From: Phocaeicola sp.
GTDB lineage: Bacteria; Bacteroidota; Bacteroidia; Bacteroidales; Bacteroidaceae
Reading direction: 5' to 3'
NCBI GenBank assembly: GCA_020026175.1
Contig: JAHHQV010000004.1
Coordinates: forward strand, 7,448-71,447
Length of the DNA: 64,000 nt
Below the pieces are notes generated by a model. The model saw nothing but the letters and a program-made list of their open reading frames with translations, had not been told where the DNA came from and made no database searches. The position numbers and the translations under genes are program-made. Positions 8,705 to 16,956 of the stretch are shown here, piece after piece. Every line of letters begins with the position of its first letter. Positions within the stretch are counted from its first letter, which is position 1.

Positions 8705-9931
8705 TCAGTCTAGAAGGCGGCGGCTGAGATACCTTACCGGATACCATACCGACAGAAATCCTACCACAATGACTGTAACAAATACTGCTACCACATCCCA
8801 TACATGAACACTTACGGGATATGCATCAACTATAAAATTGCCTGCATTGCCCAATGATATTATACCATATTCCTGTTGAAGCATGCATAATGCCAATCCT
8901 GCCACTACTCCAGCTACGGCTCCTATAAGTGTTATCATCCTTCCTTCAAAAAGAAATATCTTTATTATACAGTTGTCATCGGCACCAAGGTTTCTTAATG
9001 TCTTAACATTTTCCTTTTTGTCCATTATAAGCATCGACAATGAACCTATGACATTAAAGCAGGCTATCATAAGTATAAATGTAAGGAAAAGATATGATAT
9101 GAGTTTCTCTATCTCCATAATACGGAAAGTATCTGCCTGTTGTTCATATCTGTCTTGAACGATGAAATCATTGCCGAGGATAGAGTTTATCTTATTCTTG
9201 AAGTCCTCTTCATCGGCACTGTTTTTCAGTTTCAGATTGACAGAAGATACCTCTGTCGTATATTGGAAGAGTTTTCGGGCAAACTCAATAGATGTTATTA
9301 TATATGACGAATCGTATTTCTCCTGATTTACGGTAAACGTAAGTCCCGAAGAGAACAAGCGACCCTTGACAAAGCTTGCTGCCGGATTTGCCGTATTGAT
9401 TTTTGCACCACGCTTTGGTGCATATATTTCAAGAGGATCGAGAAATTTTATTCCAGAGCCCAAAGTAGACAACAACTGAAGACCTGGAATGGCATAATCT
9501 GCCACTTCATCGTGAAGCACAAGCTCGCCACGACCGAACAATATACTGTCAATAGGAGTAAGTCTATCGTAAGTCTCGTCTACCCCACGTATGACCGCCA
9601 TTGCCTGACGGTCTTTGTATTGCACCATTGCATTGTCTTCTATAGCCTCTGTAAATACATCCACCTCGGACATATTCTTTATTTGCAGGATACGCTCATC
9701 CTGTCCGTCGAATACCTTGGCTTTTGCAGCCGTTATCTTAATCTGCGGATCGAAAGCCGTGAAGAATGTAGCTACCAAATCCTTAAAGCCATTAAATACA
9801 GAAAGTGTGCAGACCATTGCCAATGTGGCCAATGAGACTCCGCACACAGATATACCGGAAATCACATTAATGGCATTATGTGACTTCTTGGAAAACAGAT
9901 ACCTTCCAGCAATATAAAAAGGGAAATTCAC
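8705..9931 (-). CDS. FtsX-like ABC transporter permease (LolC/LolE type)
   Basis: A 408-residue inner-membrane protein with the LolC/E architecture. One N-terminal transmembrane helix (about residues 20-50, INVISGISVCGVSLATLAMV) is followed by a large periplasmic MacB-like domain to about residue 270 and then three transmembrane helices. By family it should help extract lipoproteins from the inner membrane with a LolD-type ATPase, which is not encoded in this window. It is the last gene of the aroQ-pyk-methyltransferase-rbfA operon, three bases after rbfA. Confidence 0.88.
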   Translation of the reverse strand: MNFPFYIAGRYLFSKKSHNAINVISGISVCGVSLATLAMVCTLSVFNGFKDLVATFFTAFDPQIKITAAKAKVFDGQDERILQIKNMSEVDVFTEAIEDNAMVQYKDRQAMAVIRGVDETYDRLTPIDSILFGRGELVLHDEVADYAIPGLQLLSTLGSGIKFLDPLEIYAPKRGAKINTANPAASFVKGRLFSSGLTFTVNQEKYDSSYIITSIEFARKLFQYTTEVSSVNLKLKNSADEEDFKNKINSILGNDFIVQDRYEQQADTFRIMEIEKLISYLFLTFILMIACFNVIGSLSMLIMDKKENVKTLRNLGADDNCIIKIFLFEGRMITLIGAVAGVVAGLALCMLQQEYGIISLGNAGNFIVDAYPVSVHVWDVVAVFVTVIVVGFLSVWYPVRYLSRRLLD

Positions 9932-9934
9932 TTG

Positions 9935-10270
9935 TTATTGTTTAAGAAGTTTATCTATCTTATCAGCATAGTCCAAAGAATCGTCTACGAAAAACTTCAG
10001 TTCGGGAATGATACGCAACTGATGACGTACTCTATTACCCAATTCAAAACGAATGGCCTTTGAATTATCATTTATATTCTTTACTATCTCCTCTCCTCTT
10101 TCTGAGGGGAAAACACTTAAATAAGCACGTACATAACTCATATCCTGACTGATACGAACAATGCTTACAGATACCAGTACACCTGTCATAGACTTGGTCT
10201 GCATCAAGAAAATCTCACTGAGTTCTTTCTGTATAAGTCTGGCTATCTTATTTTGTCTGGTTGTTTCCAT
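9935..10270 (-). CDS. rbfA: Ribosome-binding factor A
   Basis: A 111-residue KH-like protein that binds the 30S subunit and supports 16S rRNA 5' end maturation. It starts with METTRQNKIARLIQKELSEIF, the typical RbfA N-terminal helix, and contains VSIVRISQDMSYVRAYLSVFP. It lies between an O-methyltransferase gene and a LolC/E-like permease, all on the minus strand with very short gaps. Confidence 0.95.
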   Translation of the reverse strand: METTRQNKIARLIQKELSEIFLMQTKSMTGVLVSVSIVRISQDMSYVRAYLSVFPSERGEEIVKNINDNSKAIRFELGNRVRHQLRIIPELKFFVDDSLDYADKIDKLLKQ

Positions 10271-10286
10271 TATATAAAAAATATGA

Positions 10287-10928
10287 TTATTTCTTTCTTA
10301 TGATTGTAAGTCCGTCACGCAATGGAAGAATCACTTTCTCCACTCTTTCATCGGCTGCCACCAAATCATTGAAATTCTTTATACCTATAGTCTGCAAATC
10401 AGTGTGGTGAGGTTTTTCCTCCAACACATGTCCATCCCACAAAGTATTGTCGGCAAGTATATATCCACCATGACGTAGTTTTTTAAGAATCATCTCGTAA
10501 TATTCCACATAATAGCGCTTGTTACCATCCATAAATGCCATATCAAACACGATATCCATTTCGGGAACCATATCAAGAGCATCACCTATATAGAACCGTA
10601 TTTTGTCGGTATAAGGAGAATTTTCAAGCCACGGCCGTGTAAAATCTTCTTGCTCGTCGTTTATCTCGAAAGTATGAAGCATGGCTCCTTCTTCCAGACC
10701 TTCGGCAAGACATAAGGCCGAATAACCGCTATAAGTTCCTATTTCCAAGATTTGCTTAGGGCGTATCATTTCTACAAACATCTTCAGCATACGTCCTTGC
10801 AGATGCCCTGAAGCCATACGGGGACGCAACAGTTTTACGTGCGTCGCCCTATATAATGCCTTCAAGTAATCTCCTTCCTCGTCAATATGGCGAAGTATAT
10901 ATTCGTCCAAAGCGTCCGTTTCCTTCAT
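10287..10928 (-). CDS. Class I SAM-dependent O-methyltransferase (caffeoyl-CoA OMT-like)
   Basis: A 213-residue enzyme of the metal-dependent O-methyltransferase family. The SAM-binding motif ILEIGTYSGYSALCLAEG is near residues 78-95, and the metal and SAM contacts fit the DMAFMDGNKRYYVEYYE segment near residue 135 and ILADNTLWDGHVL near 165. The acceptor substrate is unknown; relatives act on catechols and tRNA hydroxyuridines. It starts two bases after the pyk stop, so the two are translated from one message. Confidence 0.9.
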   Translation of the reverse strand: MKETDALDEYILRHIDEEGDYLKALYRATHVKLLRPRMASGHLQGRMLKMFVEMIRPKQILEIGTYSGYSALCLAEGLEEGAMLHTFEINDEQEDFTRPWLENSPYTDKIRFYIGDALDMVPEMDIVFDMAFMDGNKRYYVEYYEMILKKLRHGGYILADNTLWDGHVLEEKPHHTDLQTIGIKNFNDLVAADERVEKVILPLRDGLTIIRKK

Positions 10929-10930
10929 AA

Positions 10931-12391
10931 TTAAAGATAACGGTTCTTATTTGGCAAAACGTAGTCTTCTGCATGGTCAAGAACATCCTTCACCTGATTG
11001 ATTTCGAGGAATGAAGTCTTAGTACCTGCCTTACCACCACTTAGATATGCCACCATATCACTTTCAGAAAGTACTCCATCGGCAAGAAGCTTGCGAAGAG
11101 CAGTAAAGTAATAATCCTGTCCGTTTGCTTTTTCTGGCATATAGATAGCTTCAACTCCATAAGAAAGAGCAAGATGACGCATTGTCTTTTCCTTGTAACA
11201 GATGGCCAATACAGGATATTTGCCACGATATGCAGCCAAGCTGCGAGCTGTAAGTCCGCTGAAACTGTCGGTAATGATAGCACGTATAGGCATCAGAGTA
11301 GTAGAACGTACTGCAGATTTAGCAAGGAATCCTGTAACATCTGCATTTTCCGGTGTAAGACGGATATGGATGTCGTTTTCTTCCATCTTGTCCTTTTCTG
11401 CCTGAGCAGCAATCTTAGCCATAGTCTTGACAGCTTCTACAGGGTATTTACCATATGCTGTTTCGCCGCTAAGCATCAAGGCATCTGTACGATAATAAAT
11501 AGCATTAGCAATGTCTGTAACCTCAGCACGTGTAGGGCGAGGATTGTTTATCATTGTGTGAAGCATCTGTGTAGCAACGATAACCGGTTTGCGGGCATGG
11601 ATACACTTCTTGATAAGCTGACGCTGTATTCCAGGGATACGTTCTTGTGCAACTTCAATACCAAGGTCACCACGAGCTACCATAACTCCGTCTGCAACTT
11701 CAAGTATTTCGTCTATATTGTCAACACCTTCCTGGTTTTCTATCTTTGCAATAATCTTTATGTCGCTATTATGAGCATCCAGAATTTCACGGATGTCGAG
11801 AACATCCTGACGGTTACGTACAAATGAGTGAGCGATGAAATCAATGTCCTTCTCTATAGCATAAAGGATATTGTTGCGATCCTTTTCTGTCAAAGAAGGA
11901 AGATTGATACGTACTCCTGGTACATTCACACTTTTACGGCTGCCAAGTGTAGCATCATTCTGCACTTCACAGAACAATGTAGTCTCATTCTTGTCAACAA
12001 CAAGAAGAGCCAACTCTCCATCGTCAATAAGAACAGAAGAACCTACCGACAAGTCTCTGACAAAATTTTTATAACTTACAGCGATGCATCCTTTAGTTGT
12101 TTCCTGTTCAGGATTTCCTACAATCTGAACTTTGTCACCAATCTTATAATCAATCGGACCTTCAGCGCTGGCTGTTGTACGCACTTCAGGACCTTTTGTA
12201 TCCATCAAGATAGCAATACGATTTGAGACTTCACGCACATTTGCAATCAATTTCTCGAAACCTTCGCGGTTTGCATGAGCCGTATTCATACGTACAACAT
12301 TCATGCCTGCATTAAAAAGGTCTCTGATAAAATCCACTTCACAGCGTAAATCTGAAATGGAAGCAACGATTTTTGTTTGTTTGAGCATCAT
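10931..12391 (-). CDS. pyk: Pyruvate kinase
   Basis: Converts phosphoenolpyruvate and ADP to pyruvate and ATP, the last step of glycolysis. The protein is 486 residues with the barrel motifs VRMNTAHA, MDTKGPEVRT, IAKIENQEG with the catalytic Lys, MVARGDLGIE, and the C-terminal regulatory domain. An alternative start one codon downstream is possible. The gene is second in the minus-strand operon after aroQ, 36 bases apart. Confidence 0.97.
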   Translation of the reverse strand: MMLKQTKIVASISDLRCEVDFIRDLFNAGMNVVRMNTAHANREGFEKLIANVREVSNRIAILMDTKGPEVRTTASAEGPIDYKIGDKVQIVGNPEQETTKGCIAVSYKNFVRDLSVGSSVLIDDGELALLVVDKNETTLFCEVQNDATLGSRKSVNVPGVRINLPSLTEKDRNNILYAIEKDIDFIAHSFVRNRQDVLDIREILDAHNSDIKIIAKIENQEGVDNIDEILEVADGVMVARGDLGIEVAQERIPGIQRQLIKKCIHARKPVIVATQMLHTMINNPRPTRAEVTDIANAIYYRTDALMLSGETAYGKYPVEAVKTMAKIAAQAEKDKMEENDIHIRLTPENADVTGFLAKSAVRSTTLMPIRAIITDSFSGLTARSLAAYRGKYPVLAICYKEKTMRHLALSYGVEAIYMPEKANGQDYYFTALRKLLADGVLSESDMVAYLSGGKAGTKTSFLEINQVKDVLDHAEDYVLPNKNRYL

Positions 12392-12427
12392 AATTAAAAT
12401 ACTAACTAATATGTTATTATATTATTT

Positions 12428-12853
12428 TTACTTTTTAGAATTTAAAATAGCCTCTACGGCCAATCTATAAGAATCCAATCCAAATCCGCATATAACACCT
12501 TTGCACGCACATGATATCATGGACTTGTGTCTGAATTCTTCTCTGGAATGAACATTTGAAATATGCACCTCAATAGTAGGAGTCGTCACAGCCCTTATCG
12601 CATCCTGCAACGCTATTGAAGTATGGGTATAGGCACCGGCATTAAGGATTATACCATCATATGAAAAACCGGTCTGATGAATTTTGTTTATCATTTCCCC
12701 CTCGATATTAGATTGGAAATAATCAAACTCAATATCAGGATAACGGCTCTTTAACTGACAGAAATAATCTTCAAATGACACAGCTCCATAAATGGAAGGT
12801 TCACGCTTACCCAATAAATTTATATTTGGGCCATTAATTATTTGTATCCGCAT
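12428..12853 (-). CDS. aroQ: Type II 3-dehydroquinate dehydratase
   Basis: Third step of the shikimate pathway, 3-dehydroquinate to 3-dehydroshikimate. The 141-residue length and the motifs NGPNINLLGKREPSIYG (with the catalytic Arg and Tyr on the lid loop), NAGAYTHTSIAL and EVHISN with the catalytic His are those of the type II dodecameric enzyme. It is the first gene of the aroQ-pyk-OMT-rbfA-permease operon and is divergent from xerD over 61 bases. Confidence 0.97.
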   Translation of the reverse strand: MRIQIINGPNINLLGKREPSIYGAVSFEDYFCQLKSRYPDIEFDYFQSNIEGEMINKIHQTGFSYDGIILNAGAYTHTSIALQDAIRAVTTPTIEVHISNVHSREEFRHKSMISCACKGVICGFGLDSYRLAVEAILNSKK

Positions 12854-12876
12854 CGTTTATTATCTCTAAACTTTTA

Positions 12877-12884
12877 TACCTTTG
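12877..12884 (+). promoter_or_regulatory. -7 box for xerD
   Basis: TACCTTTG matches TAnnTTTG and sits 30 bases before the xerD ATG. It faces the aroQ -7 box only 13 bases away on the other strand. Confidence 0.6.
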
Positions 12885-12897
12885 TGATAATATGGTG

Positions 12898-12905
12898 CAA
12901 ATATA
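12898..12905 (-). promoter_or_regulatory. -7 box for the aroQ operon
   Basis: Reads TATATTTG on the minus strand, 44 bases before the aroQ ATG. It faces the xerD promoter, so the two polymerase-binding sites overlap. Confidence 0.6.
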
Positions 12906-12914
12906 CGAAAAAGA

Positions 12915-13835
12915 ATGAATAAATCGGACAAAGACGGACAAATAATAACAAAATACAAGCAATATCTCAAGCTGGAAAAATCTTTATCGAAAAATACTAT
13001 AATGGCTTATATCAGTGATTTGGAAAAGCTCACTTCATATCTTGAAACAGAGGGGATAGACATTATGGATGTAAATCTGGATATTCTTGAGAATTTTTCT
13101 GCAAGTCTGAGGGATATAGGCATACATCCACGCTCACAAGCACGGATTCTTTCTGGTATAAGGTCGTTTTATCATTTTCTCACCATAGACGATTATATAA
13201 GGCAAGACCCTACGGAATTGCTTGAGTCTCCACAAATCGGGAAACATATACCTGACATATTAAACCTGAAAGAAATAGATGCGCTTATAGGAGCAGTAGA
13301 CAGAAGCACAAAAGAGGGACAAAGAAATTGCGCCATACTGGAAACTCTTTATAGCTGCGGGCTGCGTGTGTCAGAGTTATGTAATCTGAAGATTTCGGAC
13401 CTTTATCTGAACGAAGGATTTATAAAAGTTGACGGAAAAGGGAGCAAGCAAAGGCTTGTGCCAATTTCGGATAAAGCAATAAACGAAATAAAGAACTACT
13501 TTATATACAGGAATGAAGGACTGATCAAATCGGGATATGAGGATTATGTATTCATAAGCAGATTCGGCAAAAACATTTCCAGAATAATGGTTTTTCATAT
13601 AATAAAGGAACTGGCAGAGGCAATAGAACTACAGAAAAACATAAGTCCACACACATTCAGACATTCGTTTGCCACGCATCTGCTAGAAGGAGGAGCAAAC
13701 TTAAGAGCAATACAAAGCATGCTGGGACACGAATGTATAGGAACAACAGAGATTTATACACACATAGACAAAAACAAACTTAGAAGTGAAATAATAAACC
13801 ACCATCCGAGAAACATGAAAAAATATGGCCAATAA
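12915..13835 (+). CDS. xerD: Tyrosine recombinase XerD
   Basis: Chromosome-dimer-resolving recombinase, expected to work with XerC at dif. The 306 residues contain an N-terminal SAM-like core-binding domain (about 10-95) and a catalytic domain with all active-site residues: Arg151 (SCGLRVSEL), Lys175 (VDGKGSKQR), His246 and Arg249 (HTFRHSFATHLLEGG), His272 and the nucleophile Tyr281 (TTEIYTH). The location in a housekeeping operon region, not beside a mobile element, favours the Xer role over an integrase. Confidence 0.95.
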   Translation: MNKSDKDGQIITKYKQYLKLEKSLSKNTIMAYISDLEKLTSYLETEGIDIMDVNLDILENFSASLRDIGIHPRSQARILSGIRSFYHFLTIDDYIRQDPTELLESPQIGKHIPDILNLKEIDALIGAVDRSTKEGQRNCAILETLYSCGLRVSELCNLKISDLYLNEGFIKVDGKGSKQRLVPISDKAINEIKNYFIYRNEGLIKSGYEDYVFISRFGKNISRIMVFHIIKELAEAIELQKNISPHTFRHSFATHLLEGGANLRAIQSMLGHECIGTTEIYTHIDKNKLRSEIINHHPRNMKKYGQ

Positions 13836-14032
13836 TCATGAATCAATACCATATACAACGCTCATAAGCAAAAAGACTCTCATATTGCTTTCATCGCAAA
13901 AAAGTACAGAATATATTACAAAAGTAACCACAATCTCCCCAAAAAACAGACTAAATGATATTCTATATACAATTTTAATACAAATACACGCAAAAAAAAG
14001 AGCTCAAAATGAGTATCCGTATATTTTTTTTG

Positions 14033-14040
14033 TATCTTTG
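14033..14040 (+). promoter_or_regulatory. -7 box for the OmpA/TPR lipoprotein
   Basis: TATCTTTG is 55 bases before the ATG at 14095. The gene-free stretch between xerD and this point shows no other feature. Confidence 0.6.
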
Positions 14041-14094
14041 TCACAACATATTTGCAAAATTATCAAACTATTATAAAACCTAATTTTAAGAATC

Positions 14095-15768
14095 ATGATT
14101 AAGAAGTTGTATTTGCCTCTAGTGGCATTGTTAGTTCTTGCTTTCTCTTCATGTGGCAAGATGGGAGAATTGTCTCCAGAATACTTCACAACAAACCCTG
14201 AAGTATTAGAAGCTATCGGTGGTAAAGTTCCTGTTACAATCACAGGTAAATTTCCAGAAAAGTATTTTAAGAAAAATGCAACAGTAGAAGTTACTCCAGT
14301 CTTGAGATGGGAAGGCGGCGAAGCAAAAGGTCAGCCGGCATCATTCCAGGGAGAAAAAGTTCAAGGTAACGACCAGGCTATTTCTTACAAGGCAGGCGGT
14401 ACTTATACAATGAAAGCTTCTTTCGACTATGTTCCAGAAATGGCTAAATCTGAACTTTATCTTGATTTCAAGATTAAAAAAGGTAAAAAAACATACACTA
14501 TACCATCTGTAAAAATTGCTGACGGTGTTATCGCTACTTCAGAACTTCCAACTGTCTCTTCAGCAAACGCCGCTTATGGTGCTGACGCTTTCGAACGTAT
14601 CATCAAACAGGCTAAAGAAGCTCAGATTATGTTCTTGATCCAGCAGGCCAACCTTCGTTCTAGCGAACTGAAGGCTGAAGGAATGAAAGACTTCCACAAA
14701 CAGGTTGCTATCGTTGCTGGTGATGCAAAGAACTACAAACTTAACAAAATCGAAGTTTCTGCTTACGCTTCTCCAGACGGTGGTCTAGAATTGAACGAAG
14801 GATTGGCTGAAAGACGTCAGGAAAACACTGCAAAATACATGAACCAGCAGTTGAAGAAAGGTAAGATTGAAACTAACGTAGATACTAAATATACTGCTCA
14901 GGACTGGGAAGGTTTCCAGGAATTGGTTTCTAAATCAAACATACAGGACAAAGATCTTATCTTGAGAGTTCTTTCTATGTATCAGGATCCAGAACAGCGC
15001 GAAACAGAAATCAAAAACATCTCTTCTGTTTACAAAACTTTGGCTGACGAAATCCTTCCTCAGTTGCGTCGTGCTAGATTGACTGCAAACTATGACGTAA
15101 TAGGACGTAGCGACGAAGAACTTAATGCTGCTTTCGATAGCGATGCTTCTGTTTTGAACGTAGAAGAATTGCTTTATACAGCTACTTTGACAAACGACAA
15201 CGCCCGCAAAGAAGCTATCTACAAGAAAACTATCGAAATGTATCCTAACGACTACCGTGCATACAACAACCTTGGTATGATGGCTTATGCTACTGATAAG
15301 GCTAAAGCTACTGAATACTTCAAACAGGCTGCAAGCAAAAATGCAAACGCTCCTGAAGTCAACACTAACCTTGGTTTGATTGAACTTAACAACGGCAACG
15401 TAGCTAACGCTGAAACTTATCTTGCTAAGTCTACAGGTGCAAACACTGCTGACGAAGCTCTTGGTAACTTGTATATCAAACAGGGTGAATATGACAAGGC
15501 TGTAGCTGCATTCGGTGATACTAAATCAAACTCTGCTGCTTTGGCTCAGATTCTTGCAAAAGACTACAACAAAGCTAAATCAACTCTTACTGCTGTTAAG
15601 AACGCTGATGTTTACACTGACTATTTGATGGCTATCGTTGGTGCTAGAACTAACAATGCTGACTTGGTTAAGACAAGCATGGCTAAAGTTGCACAGAAAG
15701 ATGCTACTCTTGCTGCAAAAGCTGCAAACGACCGTGAATTTGCAAAGTATGCAAATGAAATCAAATAA
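14095..15768 (+). CDS. Abundant lipoprotein with OmpA-like and TPR regions
   Basis: A 557-residue lipoprotein with signal MIKKLYLPLVALLVLAFSSC. A beta-rich N-terminal part (about 25-150) is followed by an OmpA-like segment (about 200-290, EVSAYASPDGGLELNEGLAERR resembles the peptidoglycan-binding motif) and TPR helices (about 350-480, YPNDYRAYNNLGMMAY, NAPEVNTNLGLIELNNG). Codon use differs from its neighbours: a marked bias to GCT, GGT, AAC, CGT and GAC, as in very highly expressed genes. It is monocistronic, with its own promoter and a strong terminator. It is probably a structural link between outer membrane and peptidoglycan; that is inference. Confidence 0.8.
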   Translation: MIKKLYLPLVALLVLAFSSCGKMGELSPEYFTTNPEVLEAIGGKVPVTITGKFPEKYFKKNATVEVTPVLRWEGGEAKGQPASFQGEKVQGNDQAISYKAGGTYTMKASFDYVPEMAKSELYLDFKIKKGKKTYTIPSVKIADGVIATSELPTVSSANAAYGADAFERIIKQAKEAQIMFLIQQANLRSSELKAEGMKDFHKQVAIVAGDAKNYKLNKIEVSAYASPDGGLELNEGLAERRQENTAKYMNQQLKKGKIETNVDTKYTAQDWEGFQELVSKSNIQDKDLILRVLSMYQDPEQRETEIKNISSVYKTLADEILPQLRRARLTANYDVIGRSDEELNAAFDSDASVLNVEELLYTATLTNDNARKEAIYKKTIEMYPNDYRAYNNLGMMAYATDKAKATEYFKQAASKNANAPEVNTNLGLIELNNGNVANAETYLAKSTGANTADEALGNLYIKQGEYDKAVAAFGDTKSNSAALAQILAKDYNKAKSTLTAVKNADVYTDYLMAIVGARTNNADLVKTSMAKVAQKDATLAAKAANDREFAKYANEIK

Positions 15769-15796
15769 GATTTAGTCAACAAACTAATCATATTAT

Positions 15797-15828
15797 AGAG
15801 GGTTGGAAAATTCCAGCCCTCTTTTTTT
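15797..15828 (+). terminator. Terminator after the OmpA/TPR lipoprotein
   Basis: AGAGGGTTGGAA pairs with TTCCAGCCCTCT (one G-U pair), followed by seven T. Confidence 0.92.
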
Positions 15829-15889
15829 GTATCTAAAACAAGGCTATTACATCTTTTTTATGTATTTTCGCAAAAACAATATATCATTT

Positions 15890-16903
15890 ATGAAGGGATT
15901 AGTCAAGTTAATATCAGTATGTTTACTTATAAGTATAGTTTCCTGTAAAGGGAATAATGAATTTACATTATCAGGAGAATTGAATAACAAAAAAGAAAAA
16001 AGTATATATGCCATATACGATGACCCTATAGCAAAAGTTGATACTATATCAGTAATAGATGGAGAGTTTGAATATAAATTCAATCCTGACACTATTACTA
16101 TATTACGTCTTATCAACGATTCGGGTATAGTTGTACCAATATTTGCAGACAAAGGATGGGAAGTAAAATTCAAAGGGAGCTTTGCTAATCCTAACATTAC
16201 AGGAAATGGTCCGAACAATGATATGCAGAAATTCAGAAATACAATAAAAAACATAAGCGATTCTGTTTCTTTGCATAATACTATAAAGACATTTATCATG
16301 GGAAACAGACAATCTTATGCTTCCGCATATATAATAAATGATTTTTTCATACAACATGACAATCCCGAAATAGAAGAAATAGAAGCCTTGACAACTCAGC
16401 TAGACGGACATGTGAAGGACTGTAGAATTATTGATGTAATACAAAGAAGCATATCTGAAAACAAGAACAAGACCAAATCAGAATATATCAATTACTTTTC
16501 AAGCAAGGACAGAAATGGTAAATATGTTTCGTGGTCTAGTAAAAATGAATGTTATACATTAGTAAACTTTTGGGCTTCATGGAATGAAAACAGCAAAAGA
16601 CTTAGAGACAGCCTATACAAACAAACGAAACTTCTTCCAAAAGACAAATTCAGAGTCCTGAACATATCACTTGATTTCGACAAAAAAGAATGGAACAAAT
16701 TGTGCAAAAAAGAAAATGAACAATGGATTGAGACTTGTGACTTTAAAGGATGGAAAAATCAAGTTGTGGAACAAATGAAAATAGCAGATATACCATATAA
16801 TATCCTTGTAACAAACAATCGTAAAATAATAGGAATATCTTTATTTGGCGATGAACTTATAGATAAACTAAAAACACTTGTAGAAAAAGACAAGGACAAA
16901 TAA
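15890..16903 (+). CDS. Thioredoxin-fold lipoprotein (DUF4369-like N-terminus) lacking CXXC
   Basis: The ATG at 15890 gives a clean lipoprotein signal (MKGLVKLISVCLLISIVSC); the open frame continues upstream to a TTG at 15803 inside the terminator. Residues about 22-110 look like the DUF4369 beta domain found in Bacteroidetes TlpA/AhpC-like proteins. The C-terminal thioredoxin fold begins near residue 220 with YTLVNFWASW. The family continues CPPC, but here it reads NENS, so both redox cysteines are gone. The cis-Pro segment is preserved (ADIPYNILVTNNRKI). The protein is 337 residues. It probably binds rather than reduces a partner; role unknown. Confidence 0.8.
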   Translation: MKGLVKLISVCLLISIVSCKGNNEFTLSGELNNKKEKSIYAIYDDPIAKVDTISVIDGEFEYKFNPDTITILRLINDSGIVVPIFADKGWEVKFKGSFANPNITGNGPNNDMQKFRNTIKNISDSVSLHNTIKTFIMGNRQSYASAYIINDFFIQHDNPEIEEIEALTTQLDGHVKDCRIIDVIQRSISENKNKTKSEYINYFSSKDRNGKYVSWSSKNECYTLVNFWASWNENSKRLRDSLYKQTKLLPKDKFRVLNISLDFDKKEWNKLCKKENEQWIETCDFKGWKNQVVEQMKIADIPYNILVTNNRKIIGISLFGDELIDKLKTLVEKDKDK

Positions 16904-16956
16904 GATTTAGAAAGCACAATATGACCTTTTAACTAATCAATAAAAAAACCAAATAA

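Noticed and set aside
13825..14076. Open frame of 83 codons after xerD
   Set aside because: It overlaps the end of xerD, has no family-like sequence, and runs through the promoter of the next gene; the translation looks like AT-rich noise.
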